Positions 1-29,156 of a DNA stretch of 64,000 nucleotides are shown in pieces; positions within the stretch are counted from its first letter, which is position 1, and each line of letters opens with the position of its first letter. A program made the translations under genes and the position numbers. The stretch spans positions 408,501 through 472,500 of the forward strand of contig NC_087387.1 in NCBI RefSeq assembly GCF_963675165.1, given 5' to 3'. Under the pieces are notes generated by a model. That model was not told where the DNA came from. It did no database searches and worked only from the letters and a program-made list of their open reading frames with translations. The DNA is from Halichondria panicea. Its lineage: Eukaryota > Porifera > Demospongiae > Suberitida > Halichondriidae.

Positions 1-93
1 AGTAATATCAGTGGTGTGTACACTTATTGTCCTATTTTCCTCGTATTTACTGCATCACATGACATCTGTACACACGTCACATGACATCTGTAG

Positions 94-785
94 GGAACTG
101 TCAAAGTACCAGCGAGAGGGGAGTTTCCCTGAGAAGAAGGGCTACAAACCCAACGTCAGGATCGTACATGTTGACGACTCTGGGAGAGAGTTATCTATTA
201 AAGAGGTATTGCTGCATCCCTTAATATCAGTACATACTCTGTCCCTCCATATTGAAAGTTTATACACTACTAGCCAGAAGACTTTTTGTGCAACTTCCCC
301 CTATCCAACCAGCTGTTTTGTTATCTACGAAAACTATACACGCGCCACTGACATGCATGCAGGAATCACTACAAGTGCTTGTGTATTTGGCCTAGATGTC
401 ATCACAGCCATCAATGCTCTGAACTTGTAGTGATTCGTGCACGCATGTCGGACCTCCTCTGATGTGTCCCCAAACTAATACTATACAAGTGGCTTAGGAT
501 TATGATTTGTATACACACATGTGTACCTATATGTATTACTATTGAAATTTATTCTTCTGTGTGCAGGCATTCCGGTTCATGTCTCACAAGTTTCACGGGA
601 AAGGCTCCGGAAAGAAGAAGATTGAGAAGAGGTTGAAGAAGATCCAGGAGGAGGAGTTTCTTAAGTCATCCAGCTCTATTGACACGCCCCTCAACACTCT
701 GGCCATGCTCAAGAGCAAGCAAGCGGCCTCTCAGTCTCCCTATATACTCCTCAAGGGTGCTGGGGCCCAGTCATTGCAGGCGTGA
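94..785 (+). CDS. SART1: SART1 / Snu66 U4/U6.U5 tri-snRNP protein, last two exons (5' part outside window)
   Basis: Exons 94-205 and 567-785 (stop TGA 783-785), joined in frame across a GT-AG intron. The product is the conserved C-terminus of SART1/Snu66, a tri-snRNP component needed for spliceosome activation in the nucleus. The recognisable part runs KEAFRFMSHKFHGKGSGKKK, then a basic helix, a DTPL motif and a terminal SPYILLKG stretch, in the same order as in animal SART1. The first exon begins in phase 2, so more exons lie to the left of the window. The 3' flank right after the stop is a (TG)n tract. The intron holds one isolated TIR of a MITE family described below. Identity is from remembered family sequence; the assignment is secure, the exact 5' exon edge less so. 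Confidence 0.92.
446..461. repeat. Solo terminal repeat of the CAGAGGAGG MITE family
   Basis: The 16 bases read as the right-hand end of the MITEs at 1947-2083 and 13561-13684 (TGTCGGACCTCCTCTG). No matching left end was found nearby, so this is a deletion remnant inside the SART1 intron. Confidence 0.55.
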
Positions 786-791
786 GTGTGT

Positions 792-833
<42 letters not shown>

Positions 834-847
834 GTGTGTGTGTGTGT
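784..847. repeat. (TG)n microsatellite in SART1 3' flank
   Basis: Near-continuous TG dinucleotides immediately after the SART1 stop codon. The rest of 848-1720 has no gene that I can see; it holds the foldback repeat 979-1241 and otherwise AT-rich unique-looking sequence. Confidence 0.9.
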
Positions 848-978
848 CTAGTGTAGAGCAAGACTTGCATGATGCTTACAGTACTACCTCTTCACTTCAC
901 TAATGCTACGTTCCATTGTGTACAGCCAAGACCTCTTGATACAGCCCATAGTGTGGTCCCCCTCCCACTGTGCCATGT

Positions 979-1241
979 ATTAAGACAGGAGCCCATAAAG
1001 AGAAGGAGCGGCTAACTTCAACGTACACTCGGGGATCACATCTCGTAATTGCCGGTGAAACCGCACTTCCTTGTTTGGAAGCGACTAAGTGCTTGCAAAC
1101 CGCATCCCTGCATTGCGTATAACACGTGTAGGGATTCAACCACTTAGTGGACCCTGCATATATGGAAATGCGGTCATAACCACTTACGAGATGTGATCCC
1201 CGTAGTTAGCCGCTCCTTCTCTTTATGGGCTCCTGATTAAG
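979..1241. mobile_element. Foldback (inverted-repeat) element
   Basis: Left arm about 979-1054 and right arm about 1182-1241 are inverted copies: TAAG..AGGAGCCCATAAAGAG followed by AAGGAGCGGCTAAC and GGGGATCACATCTCGTAA is mirrored on the right. No coding capacity. It lies between SART1 and the membrane-protein gene. Probably a non-autonomous foldback element or a pair of inverted MITE fragments; the target-site duplication is not clear. Confidence 0.6.
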
Positions 1242-1720
1242 ATTTAGAAGTCCTAGTGCTCCACCACTAAGAGTACTACAGGGAGAGTACCTGGGAAATC
1301 CCCTTTATGGTTCACCACTTAGGTTAAAGGAATGCGCTCTGTATGTGCCTCTAATTGCCCCTGAAGATGATATACAGGCCAGGCACTCAAGGTCCCCCCA
1401 ACCCTACGTCCCAAATAAACAGCTTGTGTACAAAACAACCCCGTAACTGTAAAATGGTCTAAAATTTTCCTCCCCATTTCCCAATCCTTCACATGCTCAC
1501 ACCTGATTCTTCTTCACATAGGCCGGATGTAATCCGGAAGAGAAAGTGACCACCAACAGAGCAGCAAGGAGCTAAATACATACTTGACTAAATAGTTCTA
1601 CACACTGTACTCTTGAATTTCTCTTAAAATAATTTTGTCATTTCTGTTTCAAAGTTGGATTACACTTTCGACTGATATTTGATTATTATGAACAAACGCA
1701 ACATTGAAAAAATTATATAA

Positions 1721-3140
1721 TTATGGACCCGGTCTTGCTCGTATTACAAGTACAATAATGGCTACTACAGTCACCGTGGTGATGGCCGCCACAGCTACCA
1801 GTCCTCCTATAACTCCACCCACTATGGCTCCGACATTAGCCGCACCTCCCAGCTCACCTGCAGAGAGAGAGGGGTAATGATTTAATCAATGGCTACAATA
1901 ATTATAAAAGTTTGAATTAAACTATTCATGCTAAGTGGGATGTAATCAGAGCTAGGAGGTACGACATGAGTACCTCGATTAGGCTTGGTCACGTGCAAGA
2001 TTCAACAGTGAAGTTATTGTTGCATGTGACTAATTAACTCAATTTCAGCCTATAATTGAGATACTCGTGTCGGACCTCTTCTGGCGTGTAATTTTTGGGA
2101 TATACTTAAGAGGCTGGAAAGTGGCGTGACAACTCAACGTACCATGTGAGACATGTGAGTAATGATATTATTACAGTCAACAATGGACACTCCAAATAAA
2201 GTGTTTGATCACTGGCACCTACACTTGTTAGGAAACTGATTGTATAAGCTTACCACAAATAAGCTCTTTGATAGTATTGGTACTGTCTAATAAAATAATA
2301 GGCAAAGCTTTCATCTTTAGAATGTTGCTATGGACTTTTTAATGTGATTAATAATTATAGCCATGGTAACAGGTTATACATTAGGTGCATAGAATGAAGC
2401 ACAATCATCAATGTTCCCAATGAAGGAACACTGCAGCTAAAGGTTTACTAAAACCCCCGGAATAAGTAAAGGAGGGAAGCTGATAGTATAAGCTCAACAC
2501 AAATAAATAAGCTCTTTGATAGTTAGTACTTCATAGCTACATGTACACAAGTTGTGACTGGCACTGTCTAATAACCTCTATAATCAACCATACCGGCTAG
2601 ACTTTTTTCATTATTATTGAAACAACACTTTAGTTTAGATAAGATACTGAGTCTTGTTAATAGAACTGAGTGGTTTTTTTTTAGTTACTATAAATAGATC
2701 TAGCCTAATTGTATCAGAGTTGTATATTTCAACAACACAGCTATAGAGGTGTACTCCCTCAGTAGTACTGCAGGCATGTTTTTAACCTTCATAGTATAGC
2801 TATATATAGAGGACTCATGCATGCAGGCTAATATGCTTATATTTGTACATTGCCTCACTTCCAATCACTTGTATGTCCCCAGGTAGCGGCGCTAGTTCCT
2901 CAGTGGTGGTTGTTGCCATGGTAGTAGGTGCGGAGGTGGTAGGTGCAGCGGTTGTTGGGTCCGGAGTTCTTGGATCACCTGACGTGTGTGGGGGGTACAA
3001 CAATGTGAGTATTGTATGTGTGTGGGGGGGTATGAGAACTAGGAGCCATATGTAAAGTGACTGACAATACTGTAGTAAGTGAAAGTAATTATGTGTGCAT
3101 GTGTGTGTGGGTGTGGGTGTGTGTGTGTGTGTGTGGAGGG

Positions 3141-3185
<45 letters not shown>

Positions 3186-3186
3186 A

Positions 3187-3235
<49 letters not shown>

Positions 3236-3950
3236 ATGTGCGTGTGTGTGTGTGTGTGCATGTGTGTGTGTGTGTGTGTGTGTGTGTGGGGGGGGGGTGA
3301 GCTTACATGTCATACAGTTTCCAGCGGAATTCACGTACGATAGTCCACCAATGGTGTTGGTACAGCACGAGTCAATTGACGCCATTGCATCCAGTCCCAA
3401 ACCACTGTCCTGGCATGTACTGGTCCCGTAGCATATCACATTCACTGCAGAGCATGGATTAGGCAAATGACAATTACAACACTAAAAACCATTGCTAAAA
3501 TTTCGTCACCATGCTGTATGCAAAGCCAAATAATCTGTGCACTATGCCAGTTGGATCTACCAATGCAATCAACGGCTATACCACAAATATGATAGCTGCT
3601 GAGCTGTACTTACTTGAGCATACTACACAGACCTCTGCTCCTTGTGTTTGATAAGCCAAATACCCTCTATCACAACACTCGGTCCCAGAGTTGACCACTG
3701 CACTCGCATTCCCCGCGCAACTAAAGACTTCCGTAGTGTAACAGTCAGCTAGGGAATGAACTATGCAGGGATTGCATGAGGTTAAAGAATGCATATAGCA
3801 CAACTATCATATAAAACACAAGTGGAACAGTACCCTCATAGGATGCATGTTGCAACCTGTGATTATAACTTAAAACTCACTTTGTTGAACAGATATTGAG
3901 CACAGCAGAGCTGCTACTGCAGTTAAGGACAACATATTATTGGCTTGCAT
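1721..3950 (-). CDS. Small cysteine-rich type I membrane protein, unknown function
   Basis: Five exons: 3881-3950, 3614-3748, 3307-3444, 2859-2978, 1721-1857; every intron is phase 1 and the model closes at 199 residues. Start ATG 3950 gives a signal peptide (hydrophobic LSLTAVAALLCSI). Exons 2 and 3 each encode a short extracellular Cys-rich module (7-8 Cys, including adjacent CC). Exon 4 is a Thr/Pro/Ala-rich stalk likely to carry O-glycans. Exon 5 is one transmembrane helix (GGVIGGLVAVAAITTVTVVA then IIVLVI) with a five-residue cytoplasmic tail RARPG ending in P. One exon per module with symmetrical phase-1 introns fits exon shuffling. I do not recognise the Cys modules; a Ly6-like or sponge-specific receptor or adhesin fragment is possible. 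Splice sites were chosen by frame and GT-AG. Confidence 0.7.
1947..2083. mobile_element. MITE, CAGAGGAGG family (copy 1, degenerate left end)
   Basis: About 80% identical by eye over its full length to 13561-13684: shared blocks GGTACGACATGAGTAC, AGGCTTGGTCACGTGCAA and TTGCATGTGACTAATTAACT, ending TGTCGGACCTCTTCTG. It sits in intron 4 of the membrane-protein gene. Confidence 0.75.
3101..3290. repeat. (TG)n tract in intron 3 of the membrane-protein gene
   Basis: TG dinucleotides with GC and CA interruptions on the + strand, therefore (CA)n on the gene's sense strand, ending in a G9 run next to the donor. Spurious His-Thr and Cys-Val reading frames come from it. Confidence 0.9.
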
Positions 3951-4364
3951 TATTTATTTAATTTATACAGTCTGCCTTTCTGGTAAATCTAAGAGTTGAT
4001 CCACACTTCTATAATTATACAGTCAAGAATGAACTCTTGATATACTACAATAACACCCACGCATACATCCTGCATTGTGCAACACACATATCTCTTAGCC
4101 CTTATTATACAACTGAATACGTATACATGCAAAGCACTGAACAACAAGCCAAGAAAATTGATCATGAAGTGGCATGGTCTAGCTCTGGTATAATTATGGG
4201 AAAATATATACAAATGTGGAATTGGAAATAAATACAATATTCAATACAAGAGCACAGCTAAATCAATGCATGCTATAACATAAACAGAGAATTTGAACTG
4301 GCATAGCGTTACAAAATGAATGTAGCATCATATTATATCTGATTAAAATCACTATAGTGACAGT

Positions 4365-10808
<6,444 letters not shown>

Positions 10809-11031
10809 CTCTGTAGCTGTGTGTGTGTCTCTCAGCTTCAGCACAGACAAACTAATCAGTGTCTTCTTTGTATGTTTTCTTCTTAAGTGCAGCATAAATA
10901 CGGTCTATCACATGAGTACGGCCATTGCTCATGTGTGCAATACCTTTCTTGTAGAGCAGCAACGATATCGACAAAGCCTTTCCTTGGGTATACTGGTCTA
11001 CGTGTAGAGCTGAAGCAGAAGCGAGGTTACA
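10809..11031. promoter_or_regulatory. Presumed bidirectional promoter, STRIP / BIN
   Basis: The two start codons are 223 bp apart and divergent, with no coding sequence between. No TATA box that is convincing. Promoter function is inferred only from position. Confidence 0.5.
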
Positions 11032-23414
<12,383 letters not shown>

Positions 23415-23672
23415 CTCAATTAGAACAACTTTTTTCAGATAATTACTGCTCTTGTTGTGTGCAATACTTCTAATTAGCTGTCAAAATTATAATTGTTCAG
23501 GTTGTGTTTTACGTTGATAACAATTTTTTTTTATATAATTATAAAAGACATGCATGTGTATATACTGAACTAAACTGTATATCACAACTACTATAATTAT
23601 ACTGTATAATAATTATTGTCAGACACAAAAGTTGAAAATAACAATTATTTACATTGTCAAATGAAATAATGT

Positions 23673-24152
23673 TCAGATGTCCCAGTACAACTTGTGGCAC
23701 GTGTTCTCCGGGAGGTAGTTACCCAAATTCCCAATACATGCACCACAGGCACAAGCAGTCGGAATTTCCATCGTCATCGTTGGCCCAGTAAATAACATTA
23801 CACCAGCTGTGTTGACACAGATCGCTGGGGAATAACTGTCTGTGGTTGTGATGGTACTCGATTTGCAGCAGGTTAATCCATCATTCGTGGTAGAACATCT
23901 ATGCGATTCATTCTTACTTGTCGAACCCGTAACAATAATGTCATACTTGATCCCAGATGCACATACTCCTCTGCAGGCTGTGACTAGGTACAAGCAGCTC
24001 AGTTGTGCGCTGTGTACATTGGCGAGATCCTCACGAGTGAGTACATGAATCCAAGTACTTTTGAGTTCACATTGACTTGACCCAGCTAAAACGGTGGTAG
24101 CTATTAGGCTAGAACAGAGGAGACCCAGCAGCACAAGCGTTACTGAGTTCAT
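23673..24152 (-). CDS. Secreted cystine-knot-like protein (bursicon/glycoprotein-hormone-beta pattern)
   Basis: Single exon, 159 residues from ATG 24152; a longer upstream frame exists, but this start gives a clean signal peptide (MNSVTLVLLGLLCSSLIATT, cleavage near 23-26). The mature part has WIHVL after Cys28, then C-R-G-V-C at 60-64 (the C-x-G-x-C knot signature), CC at 95-96, Cys112 and C-A-C-G-A-C at 134-139 near the end. Spacing and the ACRGVCAS motif resemble the CTCK/glycoprotein-hormone group (bursicon, GPB5, norrin). Members are secreted dimeric ligands. This gene is head-to-head with another small secreted Cys-rich gene 192 bp away. Ligand function is inference: no receptor or dimer evidence is in the sequence. 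It could instead be a lineage-specific secreted defence or matrix protein. Confidence 0.6.
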   Translation of the reverse strand: MNSVTLVLLGLLCSSLIATTVLAGSSQCELKSTWIHVLTREDLANVHSAQLSCLYLVTACRGVCASGIKYDIIVTGSTSKNESHRCSTTNDGLTCCKSSTITTTDSYSPAICVNTAGVMLFTGPTMTMEIPTACACGACIGNLGNYLPENTCHKLYWDI

Positions 24153-24344
24153 TTTAATTTCGATTTGCTGTTTTGTCTTTCTCGCTTTTCTGCAAGACGT
24201 GAGGAGGAGGGGCTCCTTTATGCAAGTATGCCACGCGCATGCGCACAACTTGAAACTAGGGTGAGTCTATAAAATAAAACTGCCTGTGCTGGTGAACAAA
24301 CTATTGAACTCAAACTAGCTGTTGTACTACTCTCTAGAGCAGCA
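24153..24344. promoter_or_regulatory. Presumed bidirectional promoter of the secreted-protein pair
   Basis: 192 bp between divergent start codons. A TATA-like CTATAAAATAAAA sits at about 24268-24280, 65 bp before the + strand ATG. Confidence 0.5.
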
Positions 24345-24785
24345 ATGGGACGACAGAGTGTGACACTGATTCAACTTGCAGTAGTACTTTGCACAGCACT
24401 AATGCTACCAGTAGTGAGTGGAAGTTGCCCTCGTTATAACAAAAACTTGTGGTGTGTAAGCAAGGTCGATATTAATGTCGATATTAAAGTGGACAATTGC
24501 GACTACACTCTGACGAATGTGAACAGAGGGACTTGTGTGAACAATGTTACTCTAGTTGAGGACTGTACCCAAGAACGCCAATGTGAATCAACCTACTACG
24601 AAGGACCTCCAGCAAATGCAGGACAGGTGCATAGAACGTGCATCCCGAGTAATACTGCGATTATTACAGGAGCAAAAATTGCAAGCCTTTCATCAAACAA
24701 TGCAAGAGCAGGCTGTGCTCCTACAAAATATATACCATACGAATTTGTGAACGTGACCTCTTGCAAATGTGATTATTTTCCATAA
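24345..24785 (+). CDS. Small secreted cysteine-rich protein, C-terminal CxC
   Basis: Single exon, 146 residues. MGRQSVTLIQLAVVLCTALM starts a signal peptide with likely cleavage after VVSG (26). Mature part has Cys 28, 37, 52, 64, 74, 80, two more in the middle region and C-K-C at 140-142 close to the end. The RGTC at 61-64 resembles half of a cystine-knot C-x-G-x-C motif, and the terminal CxC has the same position as in its divergent neighbour. Two or more N-glycosylation sequons (NVT). I cannot name a family; a diverged cystine-knot partner is the main idea, a different disulphide fold is equally open. It ends 205 bp from the stop of the SH2 gene, tail to tail. Confidence 0.6.
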   Translation: MGRQSVTLIQLAVVLCTALMLPVVSGSCPRYNKNLWCVSKVDINVDIKVDNCDYTLTNVNRGTCVNNVTLVEDCTQERQCESTYYEGPPANAGQVHRTCIPSNTAIITGAKIASLSSNNARAGCAPTKYIPYEFVNVTSCKCDYFP

Positions 24786-24989
24786 GTTTCAGTTGTAATT
24801 GTATGCAACAAACTGTTTTCATTCTTGTCAATAAAATTAATTATCTTCTTGTGTAAAATTGTGTACAGAATAAACGTCAATGTTTCAATTGTGGCAAATT
24901 AAAGAGTTTTCCTATGTATAGCTATAGCAAGCAACTTCACAAATTAGCACAGCTTTGTACCATGCATACAGTTAATACCCATGCATGGT

Positions 24990-26465
<1,476 letters not shown>

Positions 26466-26508
26466 GGTGACATTGGCAGCTACAGTTTCAGAAACATTTT
26501 GCGTTATT

Positions 26509-27676
26509 ACTAAAATTTAGGAGAAACAGACTTTATATATGTATTGCTATGAAGTGTATATAAGCATTATTGTGTGCAGTTGCTACTAGAAGCTGCACTA
26601 CTGTTACTAAACAGTTTCACCAACATACATGACTATCGTACCTGCCATTATCTTTGATCCTGTTTGTTTTTAAAACTGCACTATCTAGTATGCCAACTAC
26701 AGAAATGGTGCAAGAATATGTCTCACAATGCTCTAGTAATTTTCACCTGTCTTTGAGATGCAATTATCAAATGCTTTAGAAAATTGGACAAGTCATTTAC
26801 CACCAGGTGGTAGCCATACACATCCAATCCCTTAGATCACATGTAGCTATGAGTTTGGACCTACAATGCTCACACTATATTGACAGAACTTCTCCGCCAT
26901 GCATATATAGGCACATCCCGGCATATACATACCATTCCCTGAACCCAATGTCATTGTGTGTACCTTATATACTGGTTACCTAGTAAGGTCATATGAATAT
27001 GAATGTTCAATACATTGCATTGCACACATGCATGCAGCACCTCACTCTGGCTAACCTCGATCCCAGGCCGCACTTCCTCATTAGAGGCCTGTGAAGGAGG
27101 CTACAATCGTACTCTGGCCTGCCATTGATCCTAGGGAAACCTCACGCACGCTATTATACCCCGGCCTGACACTCTCTATACTTATTGTACTTCGCTCTAC
27201 ATTGCATGCTAACTACATGTACATATATACAGTACACATAAGTTAATTATAGCCTACTGGCAGAGATCAAAGGCTTTTTAGTGCATACAGTACATTTGAT
27301 ATCGATATCATACCAGTCCAGGATGTGGTCAAGGAGATATCCATATAATTATCACCACCCGAGTGGCGATGTGTACCTAAAGCATCACCCATGCACTCCA
27401 CCCATTGCCTTTGCATCCCTTTTAGCACAAGTTGCAACATCAAATAATTAAGTATGAATATCATTAAATGTGGTCTACTAAGGAACGCGGAAAAAATAAA
27501 TCTCATTATTACATCATGCCCTCGTGCTGTACAGCTCTCGCGCATGAATAACCTACCTACATGTTCTCATTGAATAAAAGTGGTACATGGCTTTTCACAA
27601 CACTCATTGAAAAAACAACAACACATCGTAAGAAATGTGCACACATTGAAACAGCAGTGATTAAATCTAACAAGTG
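26509..27676. other. Intergenic / possible 5' exons of SH2 gene; no gene recognised
   Basis: No conserved exon seen on either strand. Contains the short dispersed repeat at 27052-27110 (CTAACCTCGATCCCAGGCC ... GGCCTGTGAAGGAGGCTA). Open frames of about 60-90 codons here have no recognisable content. Confidence 0.5.
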
Positions 27677-28820
27677 TTACTTAGCAACAGTCTGTGTTTG
27701 TTCCATACCAGCTATTTTCATCTGCATCACACTTACAATGCCTACATGAGGAAAGGAGAGAAGCATTAAACGAGTTTTGTCAGCCGCTCTGTTTGTCTGA
27801 CTACACATGATGACTTGTATATAAGCCCCGAGGCAACAGTTTACATAATCATAGGTAGTACATGTGTAGGAGCTGTGAATACAAGTAGCAACAGTAACTA
27901 AGGGATGTGGCCACTCAGTAGAATAGTTAGCTTACTTTCTCGCATTTTCATCTTTTCTATCAGCACTCCTTGCATTTTTTCCAGGTTCTTAGTAACATAA
28001 TCAATTTTCCTCTGAAAGAACTGACTAGCTTCCTTTGTGCCCTGCGTAGTGGTGGAAGGACACAGCTTTAATAAAGTACTACAGTTTGGGCTATAGCATA
28101 GTTATGAGTTATGGAAGAAGAGAAGTTAACGAAACTTTTCAAGTTTACTTAGCAAAATGTACTAAACATCAGATGTCGTAAGTGAAGGATTGAATCATAA
28201 TAATGATGAATTAAAATCTCACTTTTTCCACATAGTAGCCAGTTCCAACATCCACAATTACTTTATCACAGTTCTTTAGCTTTCCCGGCACGTACATCTG
28301 ATAGTTACTAAGGACAACCAACGTCCTACAACTCTATAACATGTACTGGTATACATCATTATACAGACACAGTAATAAAAATTATGTATTTCTCAATAAC
28401 TATGATTATTGCAAGGATACTGAGTTAGTCAGAGGCACCAAAATTGTCTTTCCTACAAAAGACGAAATTATATATTTAATAATTATAGATATTAATTCTT
28501 GTTGCGGTACCTTCATTTTCGGGTGTGATTGTCTCCAGTGAATCTTGAGAATCTTTCAGTTTTCGTTGAACCGTTTTCAGCTGTTGCATGGACGACTGAA
28601 TCAATTGCACTTCCTACAAAATTTAGAATGCCAATACATTATGTATCCTGCAGCTAGAAAATACATAAAGCATGCGTATCATTGTGGTGTGCTCTATATA
28701 AGAAATGCATAATTATATTAATTTTAATAACTCTCCAAGCTTGTATATCTATACCTCTTCCAATTGTGTCTTGACGTTGTCTAGCTGAGGGAGAGACAGT
28801 TGACTGGCGTTCACGGCCAT
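27677..28820 (-). CDS. PFDN5: Prefoldin subunit 5
   Basis: Six exons: 28755-28820, 28511-28613, 28421-28452, 28223-28297, 27936-28041, 27677-27741; 148 residues (human 154). One of the alpha-type subunits of the cytosolic prefoldin hexamer, which passes nascent actin and tubulin to CCT. Coiled-coil helix 1 is MAVNASQLSLPQLDNVKTQL to VQRKLKDSQDSL; the beta-hairpin is ENEGKTILVPLTNS-MYVPGK and VIVDVGTGYYVEK; helix 2 is ASQFFQRKIDYVTKNLEKMQ to the C-terminus. The 32-nt third exon is easily missed; skipping it would shift the frame. Its client chaperonin subunit CCT5 is also in this window, 15 kb away. Confidence 0.93.
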
Positions 28821-28923
28821 TGTGGACTGAGGTTTTCGGTTGATGGGTTGACTTAATTATGAATTGGTAAAGGTCGTCCTTGCACAGGACAGGGGGGTGG
28901 GGCTCAGAGGGGTCAAAAGATCT

Positions 28924-28992
28924 ATCATCTACTCTTCCTTTGGTACCTCACTGCCTCCTGGATTGGAGGCACCAAAGGAAGAGTTAGATGAT
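28924..28992. repeat. Short hairpin (21-bp stem plus inner GCCTCC/GGAGGC stem)
   Basis: CTCTTCCTTTGGT pairs with ACCAAAGGAAGAG, extended by ATCATCTA/TTAGATGAT with one bulge. It lies between the PFDN5 start and the Timeless stop (28821-29156), which otherwise shows no gene. Confidence 0.75.
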
Positions 28993-29156
28993 GGAATATG
29001 GCCTCTCTGAGTGGGTGGGGCTGGTCTTGCTAATGGCCACTCCCACAAAGGAAACTGTTTTTTTATATAAATATTTCAACACACAACAAGGATTATGATA
29101 AAATGGAAAAAATAGCAGGGAATAAAAGAAAACTGTTTGTGCAAATAATATTATGT

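Noticed and set aside
28297..28331. PFDN5 acceptor at GTTGTAG|GACGTTGG
   Set aside because: It shifts the frame; the 32-nt exon 28421-28452 plus the CTATCAG|ATGTACG acceptor restores the prefoldin sequence.
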